A DNA stretch of 64,000 bases from Nonomuraea rubra (GTDB taxonomy: Bacteria > Actinomycetota > Actinomycetes > Streptosporangiales > Streptosporangiaceae): positions 7,981,001-8,045,000 of the forward strand of contig NZ_JACHMI010000001.1 in NCBI RefSeq assembly GCF_014207985.1. The letters are read 5' to 3'. Made by a program: the position numbers and the translations under genes. The notes below the pieces were generated by a model that was not told where the DNA came from, did no database searches, and was given only the letters and a program-made list of their open reading frames with translations. Below are positions 8,503-16,099 of the stretch, one piece after another. Position 1 is the stretch's first letter; each line of letters opens with the position of its first letter.

Positions 8503-8538
8503 CCGGTCCGGGCGGAACCACCCGCCCGCCCGGGCCGG
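8503..8538. terminator. Hairpin terminator after the second adaptor gene
   Basis: Arms CCGGTCCGGGCGG (8503-8515) and CCGCCCGGGCCGG (8526-8538) pair with one G-T step around a 10-base loop. It lies 77 bases after the adaptor stop between convergent genes and has no U-tract, as is common in high-GC actinomycetes. Confidence 0.65.
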
Positions 8539-8543
8539 TCCCG

Positions 8544-8587
8544 CCCGGCCGGACTCCGATCCGCCTGCCACCAGGAGTCCGGCCGGG
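8544..8587. terminator. Perfect 14-bp hairpin, probable bidirectional terminator
   Basis: Arms CCCGGCCGGACTCC (8544-8557) and GGAGTCCGGCCGGG (8574-8587) are perfectly complementary around a 16-base loop. The position between the convergent adaptor and phoD genes fits a terminator for both strands. Confidence 0.75.
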
Positions 8588-8610
8588 TCTCACCATGTGG
8601 ACGAACCGGT

Positions 8611-8648
8611 TGAGCAGATCCTCAGCGGGCTCCCAGCGGACGTTCAGC
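8611..8648 (+). promoter_or_regulatory. Four 11-bp-spaced half-sites in a convergent gap
   Basis: TGAGC (8611), TCAGC (8622), CCAGC (8633) and TCAGC (8644) follow at an exact 11-bp period. The last two lie in an 18-base block that is the exact inverse of 6445-6462. The array sits between the 3' ends of two convergent genes and would face antisense into phoD; no -10 is evident after it. Confidence 0.4.
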
Positions 8649-8661
8649 AAAGACCACGACC

Positions 8662-10233
8662 TCACCCGGCGCGAGGAGCCGCCTGCCCCGCGGCCGCCGC
8701 CCCGGTGACGGCCGGGATCGTGAGCCGGTGGGCGGTCCTGGCGCGGGCGCCCCTGCGGGAGATGTAGTCCAGCGTCCGGAAGTCCACCGACAGCTCGTCC
8801 CGGGTCAGCCGGGCCATCAGGTAACCGCGCCGCTGGTCGATGTAGGAGATGTGCGGGTTCTCCTGGAGGGCCTCCGAGATCCAGGTACGGTCCCGGTACC
8901 CGTCGCCGTCGCTGGCGATCGACGAGGCCACCAGCTCCCTGGCCACCACCGGCGAGTCGGGGTCGTCGAAGTCGGTCTTGAGCTCGGCCAGGTGGTGCAT
9001 GTGGGCGTCGCCGGTCAGCACCACGGGGTTCGGCGTGCGGGACAGGGACTGCAGCAGGCGCGTCCGCTCGGCGGCGTAGCCGTCCCAGGAGTCGAGGTTC
9101 ACCTCGCGGCCCGGCCCGATCTTGTAGTCGCGGTGCGCCACCATGATCTGCTGGCCGAGCAGGTTCCAGCGGGTGGTGGAGTCGTTCAGGCCGCTCTCCA
9201 GCCAGCGCCACTGGTCCGTGCCGAGCAGCGTGCGCCTGTCCGCGAGCCGTTCGTCGCAGCCGGCCCGCACGCCGTCCAGGCAGGCCTGGTCGTCGCGGAA
9301 CTGCCGGGTGTCGAGCAGGTGGAAGCGCGCCAGCGTGCCCCAGGAGATGCGCCGGTTCACCTTGAGCGCGGCGCCCTGGAGGCTGGCGCGGCGCAGCGGC
9401 ATGTTCTCGTAGTACGCCCTGAACGCCTGCGCCCGCCGCTGCTCGAAGCCGGGGGCGCCGGTGCTGGAGACGTGGCCGGCCCAGTTGTTCTCCACCTCGT
9501 GGTCGTCGAACGACATCAGCCACGGCGCCACGGCGTGCGCGGCCTGCAGGTCGGGGTCGCTCTTGTACTGGGCGTGCCGCAGGCGGTAGTCGGCGAGCGT
9601 CCGGCACTTGCCGGGCGTGTGGGTGCGTACGCGGCCGGCCAGCGCCGTGTAGCCGCTGGGGCCGTACTCGTACATGTAGTCGCCGAGGAAGACGACCAGG
9701 TCGGGCTCCTGCTCGGCCAGGCGGCGGTAGGCGGTGTAGTAGCCGTGCTCGTAGTGCGCGCAGGCGGCGACGGCGAAGTTGAGCGGCGTCTCCCCCGCCG
9801 GAGTCGTCCTGGTGCGGCCGGCCGGCGAGAGGCGGCCCTGGCTCCTGAACCGGTAGAAGTAGTCGCGGCCCGGCTCCAGCCCCTTCAGCTCGACGTGCAC
9901 GCTGTGGGCGGCGCTCGACCTGGCGGTGGCCGTTCCGGACTTGACGACCCTGGCGAAACGCTCGTCGGTGGCGACCTGCCAGTCCACCTCGACGTCGCGG
10001 GATGGCATGCCGCCGCGGCCGTCGCCGCCGAGCGGGTCGACGGCCAGCCTGGTCCACAGGACGAAACCGTCGGTGGAGGGGTCGCCGGAGGCCACGCCCA
10101 GCGTGAACGGGTCGGATCTGAGGGTTCTGGCGGAGGTCGCGGCGGCCGCCGGGGCGGCGGGCTGCGGGAGGAGAAGGCCGGCTGTCGCCGCTGTCAGGAA
10201 GGCTCTGCGGTCCACGTTCCCAGGTATGTCCAC
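8662..10233 (-). CDS. phoD: Tat-exported alkaline phosphatase D (PhoD family)
   Basis: A 523-residue secreted metallophosphoesterase. The GTG at 10231-10233, preceded by GGAG at suitable spacing, gives a Tat signal with RRAFLTAATAGLLLP and an Ala-rich cleavage region; a GTG 18 bases later is an alternative. The N-terminal fibronectin-like domain (GVASGDPSTDGFVLWTRLA) and core motifs FLGDYMYEYG, SFDDHEVENNW and LTGDAHMHHLAELK carry the metal ligands of PhoD phosphodiesterases/phosphatases. Members release phosphate from phosphodiesters, including teichoic acid, outside the cell. I see no obvious PHO box in the 110-base upstream gap. It is a single gene, flanked by a terminator-rich convergent region. 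Confidence 0.93.
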   Translation of the reverse strand: MDIPGNVDRRAFLTAATAGLLLPQPAAPAAAATSARTLRSDPFTLGVASGDPSTDGFVLWTRLAVDPLGGDGRGGMPSRDVEVDWQVATDERFARVVKSGTATARSSAAHSVHVELKGLEPGRDYFYRFRSQGRLSPAGRTRTTPAGETPLNFAVAACAHYEHGYYTAYRRLAEQEPDLVVFLGDYMYEYGPSGYTALAGRVRTHTPGKCRTLADYRLRHAQYKSDPDLQAAHAVAPWLMSFDDHEVENNWAGHVSSTGAPGFEQRRAQAFRAYYENMPLRRASLQGAALKVNRRISWGTLARFHLLDTRQFRDDQACLDGVRAGCDERLADRRTLLGTDQWRWLESGLNDSTTRWNLLGQQIMVAHRDYKIGPGREVNLDSWDGYAAERTRLLQSLSRTPNPVVLTGDAHMHHLAELKTDFDDPDSPVVARELVASSIASDGDGYRDRTWISEALQENPHISYIDQRRGYLMARLTRDELSVDFRTLDYISRRGARARTAHRLTIPAVTGAAAAGQAAPRAG

Positions 10234-10343
10234 CTGCGCTGACTCCGCCGTGACTGCGGAGTCAAGCGCGGGTGAACAGCGTCGGTCGGTCAGCGTGCTC
10301 CACCGGCGGTCAGGCGCCGCCTGCGCCAGGGATCCACCGGCGG

Positions 10344-10937
10344 TCAGGCGCGGGGCACGCCCGGGAGTGCCGCACGGAGCGCGGCGGCGTCGGTGAACCG
10401 CACGCCGGTCATGCCCGCGCGCTCGGCCCCCTCGACGTTCTCCTGGCGGTCGTCGATGAAGACGATCTCGGCGGGGTCGGCGCCGAGCCCGCGCGCCAGC
10501 TCCTCGTAGATCTCCCGGTCCGGCTTCACCAGGCCCATCCTGCCGCTGTAGAAGCGGTGGCCGATGGCGGCGATCCAGGGCAGCTCGTCCAGGCCGTCTC
10601 CGACGCACACAGGCGCGTTGGACAGCAACGCCACGTCACAGCCCATCTCCAGCAGCTCGCCGAGCAGGGTGACCGTGCCCCGGTTGGGGTAGGCCCAGCT
10701 CGCCACGTCCATGGCCACCAGCCGCGCCACCTCCTTCTGGGCGGCGGGCCGGCCCAGCACCGCCGACCAGTAGGCGTGCGGGGTCAGGCTCGCCCGGTCG
10801 AACTCCAGCCGGTGCTCCCAGTAGCCGCGCTTGAACTGCTCGGGCTCGGCCCCCACGGCCCGCGCCATGGCGTCGGCGTCGGACTCGGGTTGCGGGAGGG
10901 AGAGGACACCGCCGTAGTCGAAGACTATCCATGTCAT
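10344..10937 (-). CDS. HAD-superfamily hydrolase (subfamily IA)
   Basis: A 197-residue HAD phosphatase. Motif I is degenerate: FDYGGVLS carries the first Asp but Tyr where the second Asp normally sits (DxD to DYG), a form common in IA members annotated as haloacid dehalogenase-like. Motif II is LLSNAP, motif III is Lys in LVKPDREIYEE, and motif IV is FIDDRQENVEGA. The ATG overlaps the TGA of the alpha/beta hydrolase gene by 4 bases, so the two are translationally coupled. The substrate is unknown. Confidence 0.88.
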   Translation of the reverse strand: MTWIVFDYGGVLSLPQPESDADAMARAVGAEPEQFKRGYWEHRLEFDRASLTPHAYWSAVLGRPAAQKEVARLVAMDVASWAYPNRGTVTLLGELLEMGCDVALLSNAPVCVGDGLDELPWIAAIGHRFYSGRMGLVKPDREIYEELARGLGADPAEIVFIDDRQENVEGAERAGMTGVRFTDAAALRAALPGVPRA

Positions 10938-11749
10938 GCCAGGAATGGTCGCAGATGCGGGTCCAGCGCCGGGCAGCCCAGGTACTTCCCGGCGGTGTGG
11001 AAGTCGATCCAGTCGAGGTTGACGAGCTGCTCGGCGTCCACGCCGGTGAAGCTGCCGGCCAGTGCGGGCGGGATGGCGGCGATGTCGTCCTTGTCGGCGA
11101 TGTTCACCCAGCGCCTGACGCCCTTGGGCCGCTCGCCGCGGCCGTTGACGGGGGCGGGCAGGAGGCGTTCGAAGATGACGTTGCGCATGCCCAGCGGGCT
11201 GCCGAGCGTCAGCAGCAGGTCCACCTCGAGATCGGGGTCGGCCCACAGGGCCTCATAGGCGACCACGCTGCCGAGCGAGTGGGCGATCACCACCCTGGGC
11301 CGGTTCTTCCTGATGCAGTCGGCCACGGCCCGCCGCACCTTCTCGCGCCTGGCCTGGTCGGTGAGGTAGGCGGCCACCTCGGGCGCGAACAGCCTGGCGA
11401 ACGCGGCCGACCTGCCGTCGAGCCGTTCCAGCAGCCAGCCGGTGAACGACTTGAGCGCCCCCGTGACGTGCTCGCCCACGCCGAGCTGCCGCGCCCAGCC
11501 GGCGAGGACCTGCTGGGTCTGCGCCTCCATGGCCCTCCTGGGCGCCGCCGCGCCGGGCTCGTCGTCGTTGAGGAGGTGGGAGAAGTAGGCGATCTCGGCG
11601 AAGTACGGCCGCGGCTCCCCGCCGAGCCCCGCGTGGAGGTAGCGGTCCCATTTCCGGCGCATGGCCTCGGCCGCCCCCGTCGCGGACCTGCCTGCCTCGA
11701 GGTAATAGTTGTACTTGCCGATCCCGTGCACGCCGACGATGACGGCCAC
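10934..11749 (-). CDS. PGAP1-like alpha/beta hydrolase
   Basis: A 271-residue cytoplasmic alpha/beta hydrolase. HGIG near residue 8 is the oxyanion strand-turn, IAHSLGSVVAYEA holds the nucleophile Ser, DKDDIAAIPP may contribute the acid, and a C-terminal His lies in LDWIDFHTAGKYLG. There is no signal peptide. This family is found in actinobacteria as lipase/esterase-like proteins of unknown substrate, some next to caspase-like or other signalling genes; none is visible here. It forms a two-gene operon with the HAD phosphatase (4-base overlap), which suggests sequential action or co-regulation. Confidence 0.75.
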   Translation of the reverse strand: MAVIVGVHGIGKYNYYLEAGRSATGAAEAMRRKWDRYLHAGLGGEPRPYFAEIAYFSHLLNDDEPGAAAPRRAMEAQTQQVLAGWARQLGVGEHVTGALKSFTGWLLERLDGRSAAFARLFAPEVAAYLTDQARREKVRRAVADCIRKNRPRVVIAHSLGSVVAYEALWADPDLEVDLLLTLGSPLGMRNVIFERLLPAPVNGRGERPKGVRRWVNIADKDDIAAIPPALAGSFTGVDAEQLVNLDWIDFHTAGKYLGCPALDPHLRPFLA

Positions 11750-11921
11750 CGCGCCTCCCCGTGATTTTTTGGCGGAATATTGCCATACGCCGGTTGCAAC
11801 CGGCCGTCAACCGGCGGGCGCGGGCGGCAGGTGCGAAAATGCCATTGCGAGCGGCATATGGCTGCCGGATACGGTGACATGTCACAACGAACGCGATGCT
11901 TCGAGAACAGGAGCTCCCAGC

Positions 11922-12329
11922 ATGCCCGGCCCGCTGGTCGTCAACGACTCGATCGTCATTCCCGACATCGAGCTCGTCTGGCGTTTCTCCCGTTCCTCAG
12001 GCCCGGGGGGTCAGGGCGTCAACACCACGGACAGCCGGGTGGAGCTCAGCTTCGACGTGGCCGCCAGCACGGCCCTGCCGCCCGCGCTCAAGGCACGCGC
12101 CCTCGAACGGCTGGGCTCGGACACCATCACGATCGCCGCGTCCGAGTACCGCTCGCAGCTGCGCAACCGCGAGGCCGCCGCGCACCGCCTGGCGCAGCGC
12201 CTGCGCGAGGCCGTCGCCCCGCCGCCCAAGCGCCGCCGCCCGACCAAGCCGAGCCGTGGATCCGTCGAGCGCCGCATCGCGGCCAAGAAGCACCGCTCGG
12301 ACGTCAAGCGCCTGCGCCGTAACCCTTAG
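11922..12329 (+). CDS. arfB: ArfB/YaeJ-like peptidyl-tRNA hydrolase (GGQ protein)
   Basis: A 135-residue class I release-factor-like protein without stop-codon recognition domains. The catalytic GGQ lies in SSGPGGQGVNTTDSRVEL. The C-terminal tail is Lys/Arg-rich and should enter the empty mRNA channel of stalled ribosomes, as in ArfB (known for the family). The ATG at 11922 is preceded by AGGAG at good spacing. Members release nascent chains from ribosomes stalled without a stop codon. It stands alone and converges on the Nudix gene, with a shared hairpin between. Confidence 0.9.
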   Translation: MPGPLVVNDSIVIPDIELVWRFSRSSGPGGQGVNTTDSRVELSFDVAASTALPPALKARALERLGSDTITIAASEYRSQLRNREAAAHRLAQRLREAVAPPPKRRRPTKPSRGSVERRIAAKKHRSDVKRLRRNP

Positions 12330-12346
12330 CGCCCGGTCAGCCGATC

Positions 12347-12372
12347 CCCCAGCCTCAGCCGATGAGGCGGGG
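12347..12372. terminator. Hairpin between convergent arfB-like and Nudix genes
   Basis: CCCC-A-GCCTCA pairs with TGAGGC-GGGG around the 5-base loop GCCGA, with a single bulged A. It overlaps the last codons of the Nudix gene and lies 18 bases after the arfB-like stop, so it can serve both strands. Confidence 0.55.
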
Positions 12373-12795
12373 CAGGGCGGCGATGTTGGCCGAGAGGTAG
12401 CCGGCCACCGCCTCCGGGATCAGGTTGCGGGCGAAGAGCTCAGAACGTTCCAGCGGCACGCGCTCCACCTCGTACAAGCCGCGCGCGGGATCCTCGAACT
12501 CGGGCCCGTGCCGCAGCTCCGGATCCATCGACACCAGGCGGCAGCCGAAGACGTGCTGGGTCTTGACCTCGCCCCGCCACGGGTACGAGACGGTCACCAG
12601 GAAGGTCACGTCGGACACCGTCGCCCCCAGCTCTTCCAGCAGCTCACGGTGCAGGGTGTCCTCCAGGGAGCCGTCCTGCGGCTCCACGTGACCGCCCGGG
12701 ACACTCCAGTAGCGGGCGCGCCCGGGGACCGTGCGCCGGAAGAGGACCAACCGCTCGTCGTGGTCGAGTAGGACACCACGGACACTAGGTCGCAT
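12355..12795 (-). CDS. Nudix hydrolase
   Basis: A 146-residue single-domain Nudix protein. The Nudix box begins GGHVEPQDGSLEDTLHRE and continues LLEELG. The REL-EEL core is intact; the spacing from the leading Gly to RE is one residue longer than the consensus and Asp takes the place of the first Glu. The surroundings (RYWSVPGGHVE) resemble ADP-ribose or mutT-like sanitising enzymes, but the substrate cannot be told. It starts at the ATG 78 bases from the divergent desaturase start and shares its promoter region. Confidence 0.88.
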   Translation of the reverse strand: MRPSVRGVLLDHDERLVLFRRTVPGRARYWSVPGGHVEPQDGSLEDTLHRELLEELGATVSDVTFLVTVSYPWRGEVKTQHVFGCRLVSMDPELRHGPEFEDPARGLYEVERVPLERSELFARNLIPEAVAGYLSANIAALPRLIG

Positions 12796-12839
12796 ACATA
12801 CAGCCTATTTGACCGGTATGTCCTTCGGGTAGCCTAACC

Positions 12840-12851
12840 TACGGTACCGTA
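12840..12851. promoter_or_regulatory. Perfect palindrome at the desaturase promoter
   Basis: TACGGTACCGTA is a perfect 12-bp palindrome located 21 bases before the desaturase ATG. It follows TTGACC (12809-12814, possible -35) and overlapping -10-like hexamers TAGCCT/TAACCT (12830-12840). The position near the likely transcription start fits a repressor operator, for example a TetR-type fatty-acid regulator such as those that control actinobacterial desaturases. The regulator is not identified. Confidence 0.55.
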
Positions 12852-12872
12852 ACCTGAAGGAGAAGATCTTTT

Positions 12873-13802
12873 ATGGCGATGACTCAGACGGAGCTCCTCC
12901 ACGCCCTCGAGCCGGTCGTGGAGGTAGAGCTCAACCGCCACGAGAAGGTGGCGAAGGAGTGGTTCCCGCACGAGTACATCCCGTGGAGCGAAGGCCGCAA
13001 CTTCGACGGCATCTACGGGGGCGAGGCGTGGGAGGAAGGGCACTCCAAACTGCCCGAGGCGGCCCGCGTGTCGCTCATCGTCAACCTCCTCACCGAGGAC
13101 AACCTGCCGAGCTACCACCACGAGATCGCCACCACGTTCGGCCGCGACGGCGCCTGGGGCACGTGGGTGCACCGGTGGACCGCCGAGGAGGACCGCCACG
13201 GCACCGCCCTGCGCGACTACCTGACCGTCACCCGCGCCGTGGACCCGGTGGCGCTGGAGCGGGCTCGCATGGCGCACATGGAGAGCGGCTTCATGACGGA
13301 GTACGACACGATGCTGCAGCAGCTCGCGTACGTCTCCTTCCAGGAGCTGGCCACCCGCATCGCGCACCGCAACACCGGCAGGGCGTCCGGCGAGGAGGGC
13401 TGCGAGCGGCTGCTGGCCAGGATCGCCGCCGACGAGAACCTGCACATGCTCTTCTACCGCAACCTGCTCAAGGCGGCCTTCGAGCTCGACCCGAACCAGA
13501 CCATGCGGGCCGTGACCGACGTGGTGACCACGTTCCAGATGCCCGGCCAGGGCATGGACGGCTTCGCCCGCAAGGCCATGATCATCGCGAACGAGGGCAT
13601 CTACGACCTGCGCCTGCACCTGGACGACGTGCTCATGCCGGTGCTGCGGCAGTGGTCGGTGTTCGACAAGACCGGGCTGGACGCCGACGGTGAGAAGGCG
13701 CGCGAGGAGCTGTCGGCGTTCCTGGAGAAGGCCGACGCCACGGCCGCCAGGTTCGTGGAGCGCCGCGAGGAGCGCCGCGCCCGCGCCGCCGCCCGCAAGT
13801 AG
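12873..13802 (+). CDS. desA: Acyl-ACP desaturase (DesA family, soluble di-iron)
   Basis: A 309-residue soluble desaturase of the ferritin-like di-iron class. The iron ligands are spread over helices: NLPSYHHEI, then EEDRHG (the first ExxH), later SFQELATRIAHRN, and the second ExxH-like DENLHMLF. Members introduce a double bond into acyl-ACP using ferredoxin and oxygen; mycobacterial DesA1/A2 are the best known. AAGGAGAAG gives a strong ribosome site. The last codons run straight into tandem copies of the stop region. The upstream palindrome suggests control by membrane-lipid state (inference). Confidence 0.93.
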   Translation: MAMTQTELLHALEPVVEVELNRHEKVAKEWFPHEYIPWSEGRNFDGIYGGEAWEEGHSKLPEAARVSLIVNLLTEDNLPSYHHEIATTFGRDGAWGTWVHRWTAEEDRHGTALRDYLTVTRAVDPVALERARMAHMESGFMTEYDTMLQQLAYVSFQELATRIAHRNTGRASGEEGCERLLARIAADENLHMLFYRNLLKAAFELDPNQTMRAVTDVVTTFQMPGQGMDGFARKAMIIANEGIYDLRLHLDDVLMPVLRQWSVFDKTGLDADGEKAREELSAFLEKADATAARFVERREERRARAAARK

Positions 13803-13851
13803 GCCCGCAAGTAGGCCCGCGGGGTAGGCCCGTTGGTAGGCCCCTAGGTAG
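13791..13851 (+). repeat. Five tandem 12-13 bp units each containing the desaturase stop
   Basis: The last 12 bases of the desaturase gene, GCCCGCAAGTAG, are repeated exactly once (13803-13814) and then in three degenerate copies (13815-13827, 13828-13839, 13840-13851), each ending in TAG. The second copy stays in frame. The rest of the gap to 14065 shows no gene; only short weak inverted repeats were seen. Confidence 0.75.
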
Positions 13852-14065
13852 TGCGCCGTTAGGCCCACGCCGCCTGTCGTCCGCAGCCAAGCACCCGGCG
13901 CCGCAGCCCAGCCCCCCGAGCGCCGGTGCTCCCTGTCATGCCGTGACGGGTGGCGGCGTCCCGTTCTGACGGCAATGTCTGTGCGCCTCTTGACCCGCAG
14001 ATGGTCTTGGACATCCGAGGCATCGGGCAGGTTCTCGGTAACACCGGAACCCCTGGGGAGCAAGG

Positions 14066-14617
14066 GTGAAAATCATCGGGATCGCCGCCAGCCTCCACGC
14101 GGGGTCATTCATCACCAGATTGCTGGACGCGGCGGGCGGCGAGCTGCCGCCGGGCGTCGGCTTCGAGGTGTGGCGGGGACTGGGCGAGATCCCGGCGTAC
14201 CGTCCAGGGCCAGGCGCCGTCCCGGCCCCGGCGAGAGAGCTGGTCACGCTGGTCGCGGGCGGTGACGCGATCCTGCTGACCGCGCCCGAGCACAGCCTGC
14301 TGCCGGTGGAGCTGACGTACGCGCTGGACTGGATGTCGGCGCGGGAGGGCCTGTCGGGCAAGCACGTGGCGGTGATGAGCGCGAGCGCGCGCGCCTGCGG
14401 GGCCATGTGGGCGCAGGCGGAGCTGTACAAGCAGCTTCTCGGGGCGGGCGCGGTCGTGATGGGGGCCGAGCTGGTGATCTCGCCCACCTGGCCGCACTTC
14501 GACGAGGACGGCCGCCTGGCCGCCCCCGGCCTGCGCACCCAGGTGCGCAACGTGATCCGCCAGCTCTGCCCGGCCGAGGTGATGGAGCCCGCGATGGAGC
14601 CCGCGCTCTCCCTCTGA
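14066..14617 (+). CDS. NADPH-dependent FMN reductase-family protein
   Basis: A 183-residue flavodoxin-like protein. The N terminus KIIGIAASLHAGSFITRLLDAA is the phosphate-binding loop of the NADPH-dependent FMN reductase family, although the usual SxRxxS pattern is replaced by SLHAGSF. TAPEHSLLPVELTYALDWMS matches the conserved PEYN..P..LKNA.DW region with His for Tyr. GKHVAVMSASARACGAMWAQ forms the second flavin loop. The GTG start is preceded by GGGGAG. It probably reduces FMN or quinones in the cytosol. It is a single gene. Confidence 0.8.
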   Translation: MKIIGIAASLHAGSFITRLLDAAGGELPPGVGFEVWRGLGEIPAYRPGPGAVPAPARELVTLVAGGDAILLTAPEHSLLPVELTYALDWMSAREGLSGKHVAVMSASARACGAMWAQAELYKQLLGAGAVVMGAELVISPTWPHFDEDGRLAAPGLRTQVRNVIRQLCPAEVMEPAMEPALSL

Positions 14618-14628
14618 ACGGACCGGGA

Positions 14629-15045
14629 CTACTCCGCGCCGGGGCTCAGCCGGTCGAGCTTGACGGCCAGGTCCATGACCTCGGACCGGAGGAAGTTGAA
14701 CTCGTGCTCGATCTCCGATCGGATCACCGCGAACTCGACGGCGATCTCCGTACGCACGTCGCCCTCCTCGACTCCCTCGTCGGCCCTGGGCCTGGTGGGC
14801 GCCGCGACCGCTCTCCTGACCCCCGCGACCTCGGTGCCGACAGCCGCGACCTCCTCCCCGAGGCCCGCTCTGGCCTGGGCGAGATCCGCCCGCAGGGCGG
14901 CCATCTCGGCCTGCAGCCTCTTGGACCGGTCGATGACCTCGCGCAGCAGCTCCTCCTGCTCGCGCGACTCCCTGGCCCGTTCCGTGGTGCTCTCAAGATC
15001 CTCGACACGGAGTTTCAGATCGAGAATCTCCGCCCGTATGTCCAC
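14629..15045 (-). CDS. Coiled-coil protein of unknown function
   Basis: A 138-residue protein from the GTG at 15043-15045, chosen because heptads start there (DIRAEILDLKLRVEDLE) and AGGGG lies just upstream; longer in-frame starts add residues with no coiled-coil character. Almost the entire chain is predicted coiled coil: two long helices (about 1-75 and 90-135) separated by a short Pro-containing hinge. There is no signal or membrane segment and I recognise no family. It could be a structural or scaffold protein. It converges on the FMN reductase gene 11 bases away. Confidence 0.6.
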   Translation of the reverse strand: MDIRAEILDLKLRVEDLESTTERARESREQEELLREVIDRSKRLQAEMAALRADLAQARAGLGEEVAAVGTEVAGVRRAVAAPTRPRADEGVEEGDVRTEIAVEFAVIRSEIEHEFNFLRSEVMDLAVKLDRLSPGAE

Positions 15046-15232
15046 GCACCCCTGCCTTTTCTCACCGTACGGCCTCGCGTCACTCCATCGTCGCAGGCCG
15101 TCAACGGCCGGGACGAGCGAGGAGAAAATCAGGGGTGTGGTTCTTTCCTCCGGGCCGGCCGAGGACGAAGGCTCCATCCCTGATGCGACCACCTGAAAAC
15201 GGGCCTGGGCGGGTGGAAAATCTTCTACCCGG

Positions 15233-15856
15233 CTACCGCCGGTCCTCGATCTCCCACAGATGGTCGATGACGTGCCAGGCGATGCGCCGCAGCGCGTAGC
15301 GGGGCGGCCAGCCGGTCACCCGCGGCGGCTCCCAGGGGCGCGACAGCACCTCCGCGAGCTCCGCCCGCATCGCGTCGCGGTCCCCGACCGACGTGAACGG
15401 CCTGTGCCGCACGCCCGCCTTCCTGGCGAACGCGCGCTCGGCCTCCGTCACATGGTCGACGATCTTCGTACGGTCCCGTCCGCCGCCGCGCGGGCCCTTG
15501 CGCAGCTCCTCCGGCGCGACGGCGGCGACCTCGTCGAACAGCTCCCACGCCGCGCGCAGCAGGGCCACCCCGCGCTCGGCCTCCTCGCCCGGCAGCGGCT
15601 CCAGGTCGAGGTCCGGCACCTCGTACGGCACGCCGAAGTCGGTCGTCGACGTGCCCTGCACCCTGGCCACCACCTGGGGATCGCCGGGCGTGAACGCCAG
15701 CCCGGCCCGCTCGGCGATCAGCCGGTAGCGGGGAACGTAGTCGACGAGGCGGTCGAGCGCCGCCTCCTCGCCCTTGTCGATCCGGCACCAGCCGGGCCAG
15801 TCGAGGGAGCAGGCGAAGACCTTCTTGGGGCCGAGCTCCAGGTAGACGCGGGTCAT
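15233..15856 (-). CDS. DinB-like four-helix protein
   Basis: A 207-residue protein with an N-terminal segment LELGPKKVFACSLDWPGWCRI that resembles the beta part of HicB-like or similar proteins, followed by helices containing VDHVTEAERAF and a C-terminal AWHVIDHLWEIEDR. The spaced His residues (DHV, WHVIDH) match the metal-binding pattern of DinB/YfiT-type four-helix bundles. Similar actinobacterial proteins are annotated as hypothetical. The enzymatic role is not known; thiol-dependent chemistry is typical of the superfamily. Confidence 0.6.
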   Translation of the reverse strand: MTRVYLELGPKKVFACSLDWPGWCRIDKGEEAALDRLVDYVPRYRLIAERAGLAFTPGDPQVVARVQGTSTTDFGVPYEVPDLDLEPLPGEEAERGVALLRAAWELFDEVAAVAPEELRKGPRGGGRDRTKIVDHVTEAERAFARKAGVRHRPFTSVGDRDAMRAELAEVLSRPWEPPRVTGWPPRYALRRIAWHVIDHLWEIEDRR

Positions 15857-16099
15857 GGGGTCGAGCTTGCCACGCGTACCTGTCAGCGACCGTCAGGTTC
15901 GCCTCGCGCCCCCGCACTTCGGCGAGGTCCTTCGGGGGGAGGCGGCGAGTTCGCACCGCCGCCGCAGAAGCCGACGGGCTCGCAACGGCCCCAGGGGCGG
16001 CGGGAGGCGGGCCACCGCCGCACGAGCCCGCGCCACAGGCGGGCCTGCACGGCGGGAGCCGGTGCGAGGGGCGGGTCGGCGGGGTGCGGGGAGGGTGGG

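Noticed and set aside
8213..10057. Long open frames overlapping phoD, the NRPS genes and the adaptor in other frames
   Set aside because: They are high-GC shadow frames: Arg/Ala/Gly/Pro-rich translations without domains, antiparallel or frame-shifted to well-supported genes.
15857..16099. Possible small gene or RNA in the 243-base gap before the DinB-like gene
   Set aside because: No frame with plausible start, ribosome site and codon bias was found, and the hairpins seen are short and imperfect.
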